A program made the translations under genes and the position numbers. The notes beneath the pieces are model-generated. The model was given only the letters and a program-made list of their open reading frames with translations, made no database searches and was not told the DNA's origin. Shown here piece after piece: positions 1 to 5,477 of a DNA stretch of 9,324 bases. Source of the DNA: Acidimicrobiia bacterium (lineage in GTDB: Bacteria; Actinomycetota; Acidimicrobiia; IMCC26256; PALSA-555); NCBI GenBank assembly GCA_017853455.1, contig JAFMJM010000083.1, forward strand, positions 1-9,324. Direction: 5' to 3'. Numbering within the stretch: the stretch's first letter is position 1; every line of letters starts with the position of its first letter.

Positions 1-178
1 GGGCGGCGAGCACCGCGAACACGACCGCCACAGCCGCGAACACCACCATCACGCGCCGCCGGACGGTCCCCCGGGCGGGTGCGCCCACGACGCGTCCGTC
101 GGCGCCGCGCGGCGCCGGGCGCGTCGGGGGCGGCGGGTCGTCGAGCGCGAAGGCGGTGCGCAGGATTCCGCCGGCCAC
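1..178 (-). CDS. ftsI: FtsI/PbpB-type peptidoglycan transpeptidase, N-terminus only
   Basis: The gene is cut by the left edge, so no penicillin-binding or transpeptidase motif is visible. What can be read is a proline- and arginine-rich cytoplasmic segment, then three arginines, then a hydrophobic stretch (MVVFAAVAVVFAVLAA) at 49 to 2. This is the usual topology of a class B PBP: short basic N-terminus, one membrane anchor, large extracytoplasmic domain. Identity rests mainly on synteny, since mraZ-rsmH-ftsL is normally followed by ftsI, the septal transpeptidase that crosslinks peptidoglycan with FtsW. The only conventional start in this frame after ftsL is the GTG at 178, which has no clear Shine-Dalgarno site. 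The frame stays open back to 322 without ATG, GTG or TTG, so the true start is uncertain. Another single-pass envelope protein cannot be excluded. Confidence 0.6.
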   Translation of the reverse strand, partial: MAGGILRTAFALDDPPPPTRPAPRGADGRVVGAPARGTVRRRVMVVFAAVAVVFAVLAA

Positions 179-296
179 CGGCGCGCCGGGCGTCCGGGGC
201 TCGGTGCCGACGGCCCCCGCGCGCGACGAGGCCGCCGGGCGGACCGGCGGCCGGCGGGTGTCGGCTCCGGCGCGAAAGCCGGTGATCCCGGAGCGG

Positions 297-830
297 TCAG
301 GGCGTTGCGGTGAGATGACCCTTCACCTCCGCCCAGCCGGACAGGTTCGATCCGGTGCTCCCCCGGCGCGGGACGTCGCCGACGACCGGAACCGCCACCG
401 GCGGCTCGGTCGGGAGCGCCAGGCCCAATTGCGCGGCCCGGGCGGTGATCCGCGCCGGCGACGACAGCTGGCCGTTCGCGAGCCGCAGGGAGTCGTAACG
501 GGTCTCCTCGGCGGCGATGCGCGACTCGAGCCGGTCGAGGCGGACCTGGTTCTGGGCCAGCAGGGTGTGGGCCACGACGACGGTGAGCATGATCCCGACC
601 GCCACGACCAGCATCCCCACGGCGCGGCCGCGCGACGCGGTCCGGCCGCGGGCAGCGGTGCCGGCCGGGCGCGGCGGCGCACCCCGACCGGTCGGTCGGG
701 GTGCGGGACGCGTCGTCGTCCGGGCCGCGGGGCGCGCAGCGGGACGCGCCGTCGAACGCGCGGCCGGACGGGTCGGCGTGCGCGCGTCGGTCGTCCGCCG
801 CCGCGTGGGCGCGGCGGCGCGGGTGCTCAC
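297..830 (-). CDS. ftsL: FtsL-like divisome protein with long arginine-rich N-terminus
   Basis: A bitopic protein of 177 residues. Residues 1-70 are low complexity (Arg, Ala, Pro, Thr) with about 18 arginines and one acidic residue. Residues 72-92 form a single membrane segment (GMLVVAVGIMLTVVVAHTLLA). Residues 93-118 look like the start of a coiled coil (QNQVRLDRLESRIAAEETRYDSLR), followed by a SPARI-type segment and a short Gly/Pro-rich tail. FtsL proteins pair with FtsB (DivIC in Gram-positives) and FtsQ through this coiled coil and help activate FtsWI at the septum. The family is poorly conserved, so the call depends on topology plus position between rsmH and the FtsI-like gene. Translation starts at a GTG whose GTGA overlaps the rsmH stop, implying translational coupling. 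The basic extension is much longer than the short cytoplasmic tail of E. coli FtsL. Confidence 0.8.
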   Translation of the reverse strand: MSTRAAAPTRRRTTDARTPTRPAARSTARPAARPAARTTTRPAPRPTGRGAPPRPAGTAARGRTASRGRAVGMLVVAVGIMLTVVVAHTLLAQNQVRLDRLESRIAAEETRYDSLRLANGQLSSPARITARAAQLGLALPTEPPVAVPVVGDVPRRGSTGSNLSGWAEVKGHLTATP

Positions 831-1801
831 GACGCCCGCGGAGCCGCCAGCGGGGCGGACGCGAGACGCTCGGCCGCCCGGAGGCGGACACTGCGCGAGC
901 GGGGGTTGTCCTCGACCTCGGTCGGCGCGGGCCGCAGGGCGCGGCGGGTGAGGGTGCGCACCACCGGGATGCGCTCGACCGGCTCGGCGGGGAGACCGGG
1001 CAGGGCGGGCGCCTCGTGGGTGGCCGACCAGTCGCGGAAGCGCTCCTTGACGATGCGGTCCTCGAGCGAGTGGTAGGCCAGGACCAGCACGCGGCCCTCG
1101 GGCTTCAGCAGGTACACCGCCTCGTCGAGCCCCTGCTCGAGGTGCTCGAGCTCGCGGTTGACCTCCATGCGGATCGCCTGGAAGGTGCGGCGGGCCGGGT
1201 GCGGACCGGTGCGGCGCAGGCGCCCGGGGATCGCCGCGGTGATCGCGGCGACGAGGTCACCGGTGGTCAGCAGCGGCCGCCGGGCGACGATGCTCCGGGC
1301 GATCGACCGGGCGTGACGCTCCTCGCCGAAGGTGGCGATGATGCGCGCCAGGTCGGCCTCGTCGTACTCGTTCACCACGAGCGCCGCGGTGAGATCCTGG
1401 CGGGCGTCCATCCGCATGTCGAGCGGTGCGTCGGCCATGTACGAGAAGCCGCGTGACCCACGGTCGAGCTGCGGGCTGCTGACTCCCAGATCGAACAGAA
1501 CTCCCATGACGTTCCCCTCACCCTCGGCCGAAACGATCTCGGCGATGTCCTCGAACCCTCCCCGCACCACCCGGGCGCGGGATCCGTACGGGGCGAGCCG
1601 CTCCCGGGCCGCCAGGACGGCGTCCCCGTCACGGTCGATCCCGAGGAGGTGGCAGTCGGGACGGGCTCCGAGGATCAGGGAGGCGTGCCCCCCACCCCCG
1701 ACGGTCCCGTCGACGATCAACCCCGCCGGCACCGGGCCGAGGAGCTCGACCACCTCCCGGGCCATCACCGGCAGGTGCTGGAAGTCGGTCATGCCCTCCA
1801 T
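827..1801 (-). CDS. rsmH: 16S rRNA (cytosine(1402)-N(4))-methyltransferase RsmH (MraW)
   Basis: RsmH transfers a methyl group from S-adenosylmethionine to N4 of cytidine 1402 in the 16S rRNA decoding site. The 324-residue protein has a typical family length. Visible motifs are HLPVM (9-13), the SAM-binding loop DGTVGGGGH (31-39), GIDRD (54-58), LFDLGVSSPQLD (102-113), RGFSYMADAPLDMRMD (117-132), RRTFQAIRMEVNREL (204-218) and the C-terminal AYHSLEDRIVK (242-252). I chose the ATG at 1801 because a strong AGGAGG lies nine bases upstream; a second ATG follows three codons later at 1792. The frame is open for about 97 more codons upstream, but that stretch overlaps mraZ and the structured leader and has no family similarity I recognise. 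It is the second gene of the dcw unit and overlaps ftsL by four bases. Confidence 0.97.
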   Translation of the reverse strand: MEGMTDFQHLPVMAREVVELLGPVPAGLIVDGTVGGGGHASLILGARPDCHLLGIDRDGDAVLAARERLAPYGSRARVVRGGFEDIAEIVSAEGEGNVMGVLFDLGVSSPQLDRGSRGFSYMADAPLDMRMDARQDLTAALVVNEYDEADLARIIATFGEERHARSIARSIVARRPLLTTGDLVAAITAAIPGRLRRTGPHPARRTFQAIRMEVNRELEHLEQGLDEAVYLLKPEGRVLVLAYHSLEDRIVKERFRDWSATHEAPALPGLPAEPVERIPVVRTLTRRALRPAPTEVEDNPRSRSVRLRAAERLASAPLAAPRAS

Positions 1802-1810
1802 GGCCGCTCC

Positions 1811-1816
1811 CCTCCT
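1811..1816 (-). promoter_or_regulatory. rsmH ribosome binding site
   Basis: The minus strand reads AGGAGG nine bases before the ATG at 1801, inside a purine-rich run. It is one of the strongest Shine-Dalgarno matches here and decides the rsmH start. Confidence 0.8.
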
Positions 1817-1829
1817 CTCTTCCCGGGTC

Positions 1830-1844
1830 CGACCCCTCGGGTCG
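1830..1844 (-). other. Small hairpin before the rsmH ribosome binding site
   Basis: The minus strand reads CGACCC GAG GGGTCG, a perfect 6-bp stem with a 3-base loop. It lies between the large leader fold and the AGGAGG, with 13 bases separating it from the latter. It could act with the upstream fold to set access to the ribosome binding site. No U-run follows, so a classical terminator is unlikely. Confidence 0.5.
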
Positions 1845-1858
1845 TCCCCTTCACTGGC

Positions 1859-1984
1859 CGTGAACCCGACCCCAGCCCCCCGGACGAGCGAGTGCCGTTC
1901 GGTTGTCTCTCCGAATCGACTCGGTGGAAGCGGGCGGAGTGGGGGCTTCACCGCGCCATCCGGGGGGCTGGGCTGGGGTTCACG
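1859..1984 (-). ncRNA. Predicted structured rsmH 5' leader with three-way junction
   Basis: This fills most of the gap between mraZ (stop at 2008) and rsmH (start 1801). Arms 1859-1884 and 1959-1984 are inverted repeats matching at 24 of 26 positions; the two mismatches are two bases apart. On the minus-strand transcript this closes a long P1 stem. Inside it are two more hairpins. One pairs 1923-1931 with 1945-1952 (GGTGAAGC against GCTTCCACC, one bulge). The other pairs 1898-1902 with 1911-1915 (TTCGG against CCGAA), extended by 1890-1893 with 1919-1922 (GAGT/ACTC). The result is a three-helix junction 5' of rsmH. A cis-regulatory RNA upstream of mraW, the mraW motif, is known in some Actinobacteria; I cannot tell whether this is a version of it. 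A small inverted-repeat element inserted between the genes is the alternative, but I see no target duplication. Confidence 0.55.
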
Positions 1985-2007
1985 ACGTGTCCGGCGGTCG
2001 CCTCCTG

Positions 2008-2433
2008 CTAGATCCCGAAGCCGGACTGTCCGGCCTCGTGGAGCGACGAGCGCCCGACGGCCTTGCGGGCCGTCCAGCGTCCGTTGTCCCACACCTCGAT
2101 GCGGGTCAGGACGCCGGTGACGGTGACGTCCTTGACCAGACCGGCGTACTCACGCAGCGCCGGCGGGATCGCGACCCGGCCCTGGCGGTCGGGGGTGACC
2201 TCCCGGGCGTCGGCGAAGAAGGCGCGGGCGGCGTCCTGGTCGTGCTCGCCGCGGCGCAGCTTCTCCACGATCTCGTTGGAGACCCGCTCGAACTCGTCGT
2301 TCGTGTAGACGGCGAGGCACCCACCCGGGAACGCGCCGACCACCGCCCCTTCGGCGAGCGCGGGGCGGAACTCGGCCGGGAGGATGATCCTCCCCTTCGT
2401 GTCCAAGGAGTGCTGGAACTCCCCGAGGAACAT
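2008..2433 (-). CDS. mraZ: Transcriptional regulator MraZ
   Basis: MraZ is a DNA-binding protein of the SpoVT/AbrB swapped-hairpin fold that forms rings and represses its own dcw promoter in E. coli. The 141-residue length is normal. The two AbrB-like repeats are visible: FLGEFQHSLDTKGRIILPAEFR (2-23) and the second around REVTPDRQGRVAIPPALREYAGL (76-98), each with the family D-x-K/Q-G-R-x-x-[IL]-P core. The C-terminus continues into the typical IEVWDNGRW segment. The ATG at 2433 gives the canonical MFLGEF start; a weak GGAG lies nine bases upstream. It is the first gene of the dcw unit, preceded by a recognisable promoter and phased TGGG repeats that match the MraZ-binding pattern, consistent with autoregulation. 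Confidence 0.97.
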   Translation of the reverse strand: MFLGEFQHSLDTKGRIILPAEFRPALAEGAVVGAFPGGCLAVYTNDEFERVSNEIVEKLRRGEHDQDAARAFFADAREVTPDRQGRVAIPPALREYAGLVKDVTVTGVLTRIEVWDNGRWTARKAVGRSSLHEAGQSGFGI

Positions 2434-2492
2434 GGCCGTCGGCTCCGGTGGTGGGCGGACCCCGGACCGGGCGGACCGGGGGTCGAGCGGGT

Positions 2493-2528
2493 GGAGCGGT
2501 CGCTCCCGTGGTGGCGAGCGGTCGCTCC
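2493..2528 (-). repeat. Two tandem palindromes in the mraZ leader
   Basis: The minus strand carries GGAGCGACCGCTC at 2528-2516 and again at 2506-2493, where one more C completes a perfect 6-bp-arm palindrome around AC. The copies are 22 bp apart, about two helical turns, and lie in the predicted untranslated leader between the mraZ promoter and start codon. They could be a paired operator or alternative RNA hairpins, since either arm of one copy can pair with the other copy. Confidence 0.5.
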
Positions 2529-2539
2529 GGGGCGGCGGT

Positions 2540-2554
2540 CCGGGGGTCCCCCGG
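2540..2554. repeat. Perfect 7-bp-arm palindrome in the mraZ leader
   Basis: CCGGGGG T CCCCCGG is symmetric around one base. It lies between the mraZ promoter and the tandem palindromes. The arms leave almost no loop, so it is more likely a protein site or chance in GC-rich DNA than a terminator; no T-run follows on either strand. Confidence 0.3.
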
Positions 2555-2603
2555 GCCGTTCCCCGTGGTGGTCAGGGTACTCCCCTTTCCACCACTGCGC
2601 GCC

Positions 2604-2632
2604 ACTCTAGTGCCCTTTCCCCCCACCGTCAA
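2604..2632 (-). promoter_or_regulatory. Predicted SigA-type promoter of the mraZ/dcw operon
   Basis: The minus strand shows TTGACG at 2632-2627 and TAGAGT at 2609-2604 with exactly 17 bases between them. This is a good -35 and a TA-N3-T type -10 at ideal spacing. It predicts a start near 2597 and an mraZ leader of about 165 nt. It is the most convincing two-element promoter in the window. Confidence 0.65.
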
Positions 2633-2633
2633 C

Positions 2634-2677
2634 CCCACACCCTCCACTCCACCCCCATCCGGGCCCATCCGGACCCA
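2634..2677 (-). promoter_or_regulatory. Candidate MraZ-binding boxes (phased TGGG repeats)
   Basis: On the minus strand TGGG occurs at 2677-2674, 2667-2664 and 2657-2654, exactly 10 bp apart, and again in phase at 2637-2634 with one period skipped. The first two intervals are near-identical (TGGGTCCGGA, TGGGCCCGGA). E. coli MraZ binds direct repeats of TGGGN separated by five bases, which is the same 10-bp period. The boxes lie just upstream of the predicted -35 of mraZ, as expected for an autoregulatory site. A further TGGG at 2625-2622 is out of phase. Confidence 0.7.
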
Positions 2678-2685
2678 CCCGTGGC

Positions 2686-2701
2686 GCCCCGGGCCCGGGG
2701 C
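2686..2701. repeat. 16-bp perfect palindrome between divergent genes
   Basis: GCCCCGGGCCCGGGGC is fully self-complementary. It lies between the TGGG boxes and the reductase start at 2740, about 40 bp before that start codon. It could be an operator for the rightward gene, but pure G/C palindromes arise easily at this base composition. Confidence 0.3.
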
Positions 2702-2739
2702 CGGTGGCCGGGTTCCCCGCCTCCGGGCACGATGGAGCC

Positions 2740-3288
2740 GTGGGCCAGGTGATCTACGCGACCTCGGCGAGCCTCGACGGCTACGTCGCCGACCGGCAGG
2801 GCACGCTCGACTGGCTCGACGGGCTCGACCACGACCCGGCCGGGCCGGGGGGCTTCGCCGAGATCGACGCCCGGGCGGGGGCCATGGTCATGGGGCGGGC
2901 CACCCACGACTGGGTGGCGGGCGCGCTGGAGCGCACCGGTGACCCCTGGCCCCACCGACAGCCCTGCTGGGTGCGCACCCGGCGCCCGCTCGACCGGCCG
3001 ATCCCCGGCGCGGACCTGCGCGTCGCCGACGGGTCGGCCGCGGCGGCGGTCACCGAGCTCCGCCGGATCGCCGGCGACGCCGACGTGTGGTGCGTCGGCG
3101 GTGGCCGGACCGCCTCCTGGCTCCTCGACGCCGGACTCCTCGACGAGATGTGGGTCACGGTCGCCCCGGTGGTCCTCGGCGGCGGAGTACCGCTCCTCGC
3201 GGGACCGGCGTCCCTCGAACTCCGCGAGGTGGCGCGCAACGGCGCGTTCGCGGTCGTGCGATACCGGGTTCTCGACGCGACGCCGTGA
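2740..3288 (+). CDS. Dihydrofolate reductase / RibD C-terminal family reductase
   Basis: A 182-residue NAD(P)H-dependent reductase-like protein of the DHFR/RibD-C fold. Family signatures are VIYATSASLDGYVA (4-17), MGRATHDW (51-58), the nucleotide-binding CVGGGRTASWLLDAGLLDE (118-136) and VAPVVLGGGVPLL (141-153). Such stand-alone homologues are usually annotated as dihydrofolate reductase family proteins; the substrate is generally unknown and cannot be read here. The GTG at 2740 places the conserved VIYA strand at the N-terminus as in relatives; a GTG at 2704 would add twelve unrelated residues. No well-spaced Shine-Dalgarno precedes 2740, but CACGAT lies six bases before it, so the message may be leaderless. 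It is divergent from mraZ and shares its upstream region. Confidence 0.88.
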   Translation: MGQVIYATSASLDGYVADRQGTLDWLDGLDHDPAGPGGFAEIDARAGAMVMGRATHDWVAGALERTGDPWPHRQPCWVRTRRPLDRPIPGADLRVADGSAAAAVTELRRIAGDADVWCVGGGRTASWLLDAGLLDEMWVTVAPVVLGGGVPLLAGPASLELREVARNGAFAVVRYRVLDATP

Positions 3289-3312
3289 CCCCACGGGCGC
3301 GGGCGGGCCGCC

Positions 3313-4170
3313 TCAGGGTCGGCGGTCGACCAGCTGCCCGGCCGTGGCCGAGCCGATGAGGCCCTCGAGGTCGTGCAGGGACGCGCGTCCGTGGCCGATG
3401 CCGTGCGCGCCGGCCCAGGTCAGGCCCGACACCGCGACCCACTCGCCCACCGGCTCGCGCAGCAGGTGGAGGTTGACGTCCGGGTTGAGGTAGGTCCAGA
3501 CGCGCGGGTCGAGCGTGGAGGCCAGGCCGCTCGCGAAGTCGGCGGCCCAGGCGGCGAGCGCCACGGGCGCCGTGGGCTCCCCGGCGACCAACGGCTGTGC
3601 CATCCGGGCCCACAGCACCACCGGGTCACCGGCACCGGTGTCGCCCCCGACCCGCACCCCGACCATGGAGCGCAGGAAGCCGGGTTGCACCTCGCCCGGG
3701 CCGAGCGTCGGGTCACCCATCGGGTGGGTCACCACCGTGCCGGCGGCCACGGCGTCGGGCACCGGCGGCGACGCGACCGGTGGACGGGCGGGATCGGCCT
3801 CGACCTCGGGCCAGCCGGGCTCGGCGACCCGGACCCGCAGTGCGGTGGCATGGGTCACCTCGGTCTCGCCGTCGAACAGGCCGACGTCGACCACCTGCAT
3901 CCGCTTGCCCTCGCGCCGCACCGCACGCTCCACCCGGAGCGGACGCCGCGGGACCGGACGCCACAGGTCCATGGTGAGGCGCACGGTCTGCATGGGGGTC
4001 AACGTCGGAATGCCCGTCGTCGCCCAGCCGAGCAGGCCGCAGACCGGCGGCCCCTGTTGGGTGGTCCGGTCCCAGCTGCTCTCGGTGAGCACGGTCGGCA
4101 CGACCCGATCACCGTCGACCAGGTAGTAGGCCGACTCGTCGTCGGTCGGGACCCCGGACGGCACGGACAT
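3313..4170 (-). CDS. Acyl-CoA thioesterase family protein (TesB-like, double hotdog)
   Basis: A 285-residue protein resembling the thioesterase-like superfamily common in actinobacteria, which hydrolyse acyl-CoA to free acid and CoA. The first half (about 12-115) has the pattern YYLVDGDRVVPTVLTESSWDRTTQQGPPVCGLLGWA, then QTVRLTMDLWRPVPRRPLRVE and the VDVGLFDGETEVTHATALRVR strand of a hotdog fold. The second half (about 185-280) repeats the fold and ends with NPDVNLHLLREPVGEWVAVSG and a GIGHGRASLHDLEGLIGSA segment typical of the family's C-terminus. The substrate cannot be assigned. The ATG at 4170 lacks a Shine-Dalgarno site but has TAGTCT six bases upstream, suggesting a leaderless transcript. 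It is convergent with the reductase gene, 24 bp away, and divergent from the QueC-like gene. Confidence 0.85.
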   Translation of the reverse strand: MSVPSGVPTDDESAYYLVDGDRVVPTVLTESSWDRTTQQGPPVCGLLGWATTGIPTLTPMQTVRLTMDLWRPVPRRPLRVERAVRREGKRMQVVDVGLFDGETEVTHATALRVRVAEPGWPEVEADPARPPVASPPVPDAVAAGTVVTHPMGDPTLGPGEVQPGFLRSMVGVRVGGDTGAGDPVVLWARMAQPLVAGEPTAPVALAAWAADFASGLASTLDPRVWTYLNPDVNLHLLREPVGEWVAVSGLTWAGAHGIGHGRASLHDLEGLIGSATAGQLVDRRP

Positions 4171-4176
4171 GTGGTC

Positions 4177-4182
4177 AGACTA
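4177..4182 (-). promoter_or_regulatory. -10 element for a leaderless thioesterase transcript
   Basis: The minus strand reads TAGTCT, six bases (GACCAC), then the ATG at 4170. A TA-N3-T hexamer at this distance places the transcription start on or next to the first codon, the usual actinobacterial leaderless arrangement. No convincing -35 is seen. Confidence 0.5.
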
Positions 4183-4222
4183 CGGACGCCGACCCGTCGG
4201 GTCGCGATCCGGCCCGCGTCGA

Positions 4223-4234
4223 GACAGCCCTGTC
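4223..4234. promoter_or_regulatory. Palindrome GACAG-CC-CTGTC in the divergent promoter region
   Basis: A 12-bp inverted repeat in the 119-bp gap between the divergent thioesterase and QueC-like genes. It overlaps CACAAT (4234-4239), a weak -10 candidate for the rightward gene. A dimeric repressor site is possible. Nothing else recognisable lies in this gap. Confidence 0.35.
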
Positions 4235-4289
4235 ACAATCCCCGGCGACGACCGGACCCACCCGGACGCAACCCCCACCGAAGGCGCAG

Positions 4290-5444
4290 GTGCAGGGATC
4301 GGCCACGGTCACCGTCGGCGTCCCGACCGTGACGACCGAGCACGGACGGGTCGTGCACCGCACGCCGTGCACCGTCGACGGCCGGGACCGTGAGGTCCGC
4401 TACGAGGTCGACGAGCGCTGGGCCGACCTCGTGTCGCCGTTGGCCGACGCTCCGCTCCTCGCCGTGGTGCCCCTCGCGCTCGCGCGCGGTGCGACCATCC
4501 GGGTGACCGGTCCGGTCACCGACGAACTCGTCCACGGGCTGCACCACGGCTTCCTCCACCTCCACCGCCGGACGTCGCCCCGCTTCGGTGCGGTGACCGT
4601 CGAGGCCACCACGACCGTCGCGCCATCCCCGCCCGCCGCCGGGGTCGCCACCGGCCTGACCGGCGGCGTCGACTCGTGGACGGTCCTCGTCGACCACGCC
4701 CTCGACCCCACCGTCCCGGCGGGGAGCCGACTCACCCACCTCGTCAACTCCGACACCCTCACGGGCACGTCGCGCGAGACCCTGCACGCGATGCGCGGCC
4801 GCATGGGCCCGATCGCCGACGCGCTGGGCCTGCCCTTCGTCTTCGTCGACTCCAACCTCCGCGACCTCCAGTCAGAGAGCGACCTGGCCCCCGGCGGGAT
4901 CGTCACCGGCGCCCAGGTGAGCACGGCGTTCCTGCTCCAACGGGGCATCGGCACCTACCTCTACGCCAGCACCGTCGCGGAGGAGCAGGTCGGCACCTGC
5001 GAGCCGAACGAGATGGGGCGCCTCGACGCGCTCACCCTCCCCCACCTCGCGAACGGGTCGGTGCGGATCCGCTCGGTCGGCGGCGAGTACCGCCGGATCG
5101 ACAAATTGCGTCGCATCGCCGACGTCGAGGCCACGTGGACCGCGCTCGAGGTCTGCACCGACGACCACCTCGACGGCAACTGCGGCCGCTGCCGGAAGTG
5201 CCGGCGGACCCTCGCCCTGCTCGACGTCCTCGGGCTCCTCGACCGCTACCGCGCCGTGTTCGACCTCGACCAGTGGTCCCGGGTCCGCACCCGGACCTTC
5301 CGGGCGCTGCAGCGCTCCGAGCACCCACATTCCCGGGAGATCGTCGAGGCCGCCCGTGCACACGGGATGCACCTGCCGCGTCCCGTCCCGTTCCCCCGGC
5401 TCCGTCGGCTCGTCGGTGCCACCCGCCACCACCGTTCGGGCTGA
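4290..5444 (+). CDS. QueC-like PP-loop ATP-pyrophosphatase family protein, function unknown
   Basis: A 384-residue protein. The N-terminal ~115 residues match no domain I recognise. Then comes an N-type ATP-pyrophosphatase P-loop, TGGVDS (124-129), in the context GVATGLTGGVDSWTVLVDHAL. Near the C-terminus a C-x8-C-x2-C-x2-C cluster (C289, C298, C301, C304; NCGRCRKC) has the spacing of the zinc site of QueC, the 7-cyano-7-deazaguanine synthase, which activates a carboxylate with ATP. QueC itself is only about 220 residues and lies near queD/queE, which are absent here. So this is a distant member with an added N-terminal domain, probably adenylating an unknown substrate. Related QueC-like proteins occur in the QatABCD and type IV CBASS defence systems, but none of their partners is in this window. 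Start: GTG at 4290 with GAAGG five bases upstream. Confidence 0.75.
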   Translation: MQGSATVTVGVPTVTTEHGRVVHRTPCTVDGRDREVRYEVDERWADLVSPLADAPLLAVVPLALARGATIRVTGPVTDELVHGLHHGFLHLHRRTSPRFGAVTVEATTTVAPSPPAAGVATGLTGGVDSWTVLVDHALDPTVPAGSRLTHLVNSDTLTGTSRETLHAMRGRMGPIADALGLPFVFVDSNLRDLQSESDLAPGGIVTGAQVSTAFLLQRGIGTYLYASTVAEEQVGTCEPNEMGRLDALTLPHLANGSVRIRSVGGEYRRIDKLRRIADVEATWTALEVCTDDHLDGNCGRCRKCRRTLALLDVLGLLDRYRAVFDLDQWSRVRTRTFRALQRSEHPHSREIVEAARAHGMHLPRPVPFPRLRRLVGATRHHRSG

Positions 5445-5456
5445 ACCGCCTTCGCG

Positions 5457-5477
5457 GCCACGAACCCGGATCGTGGC
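5457..5477. terminator. Hairpin between convergent genes (putative bidirectional terminator)
   Basis: GCCACGA ACCCGGA TCGTGGC is a perfect 7-bp stem with a 7-base loop. It starts 12 bases after the QueC-like stop and abuts the stop codon of the convergent protease gene. Its position suits a two-way terminator, but neither strand has a following T-run, so intrinsic termination would be of the non-canonical GC-rich type. Confidence 0.45.

Noticed and set aside
49..891. 280-codon minus-strand open frame over ftsL and the start of ftsI
   Set aside because: Arg/Pro/Ala-rich translation with no domain. It overlaps rsmH, ftsL and the ftsI-like frame, which have clear topology and synteny. High GC creates long shadow frames.
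1948..1983. Possible 11-codon leader peptide (MNPSPAPRMAR) starting at GTG 1983
   Set aside because: The only nearby Shine-Dalgarno-like AGGAGG (2006-2001) is 17 bases upstream, too far, and the frame lies within the P1 stem. It may be chance.
1859..1984. Insertion of a small inverted-repeat transposable element between mraZ and rsmH
   Set aside because: The arms could be terminal repeats, but no flanking target duplication is visible and the internal hairpins fit an RNA fold better. Not fully excluded without a genome search.
1802..2092. In-frame 97-codon N-terminal extension of rsmH
   Set aside because: It overlaps mraZ and the structured leader, lacks family similarity, and the ATG at 1801 has a strong ribosome binding site.
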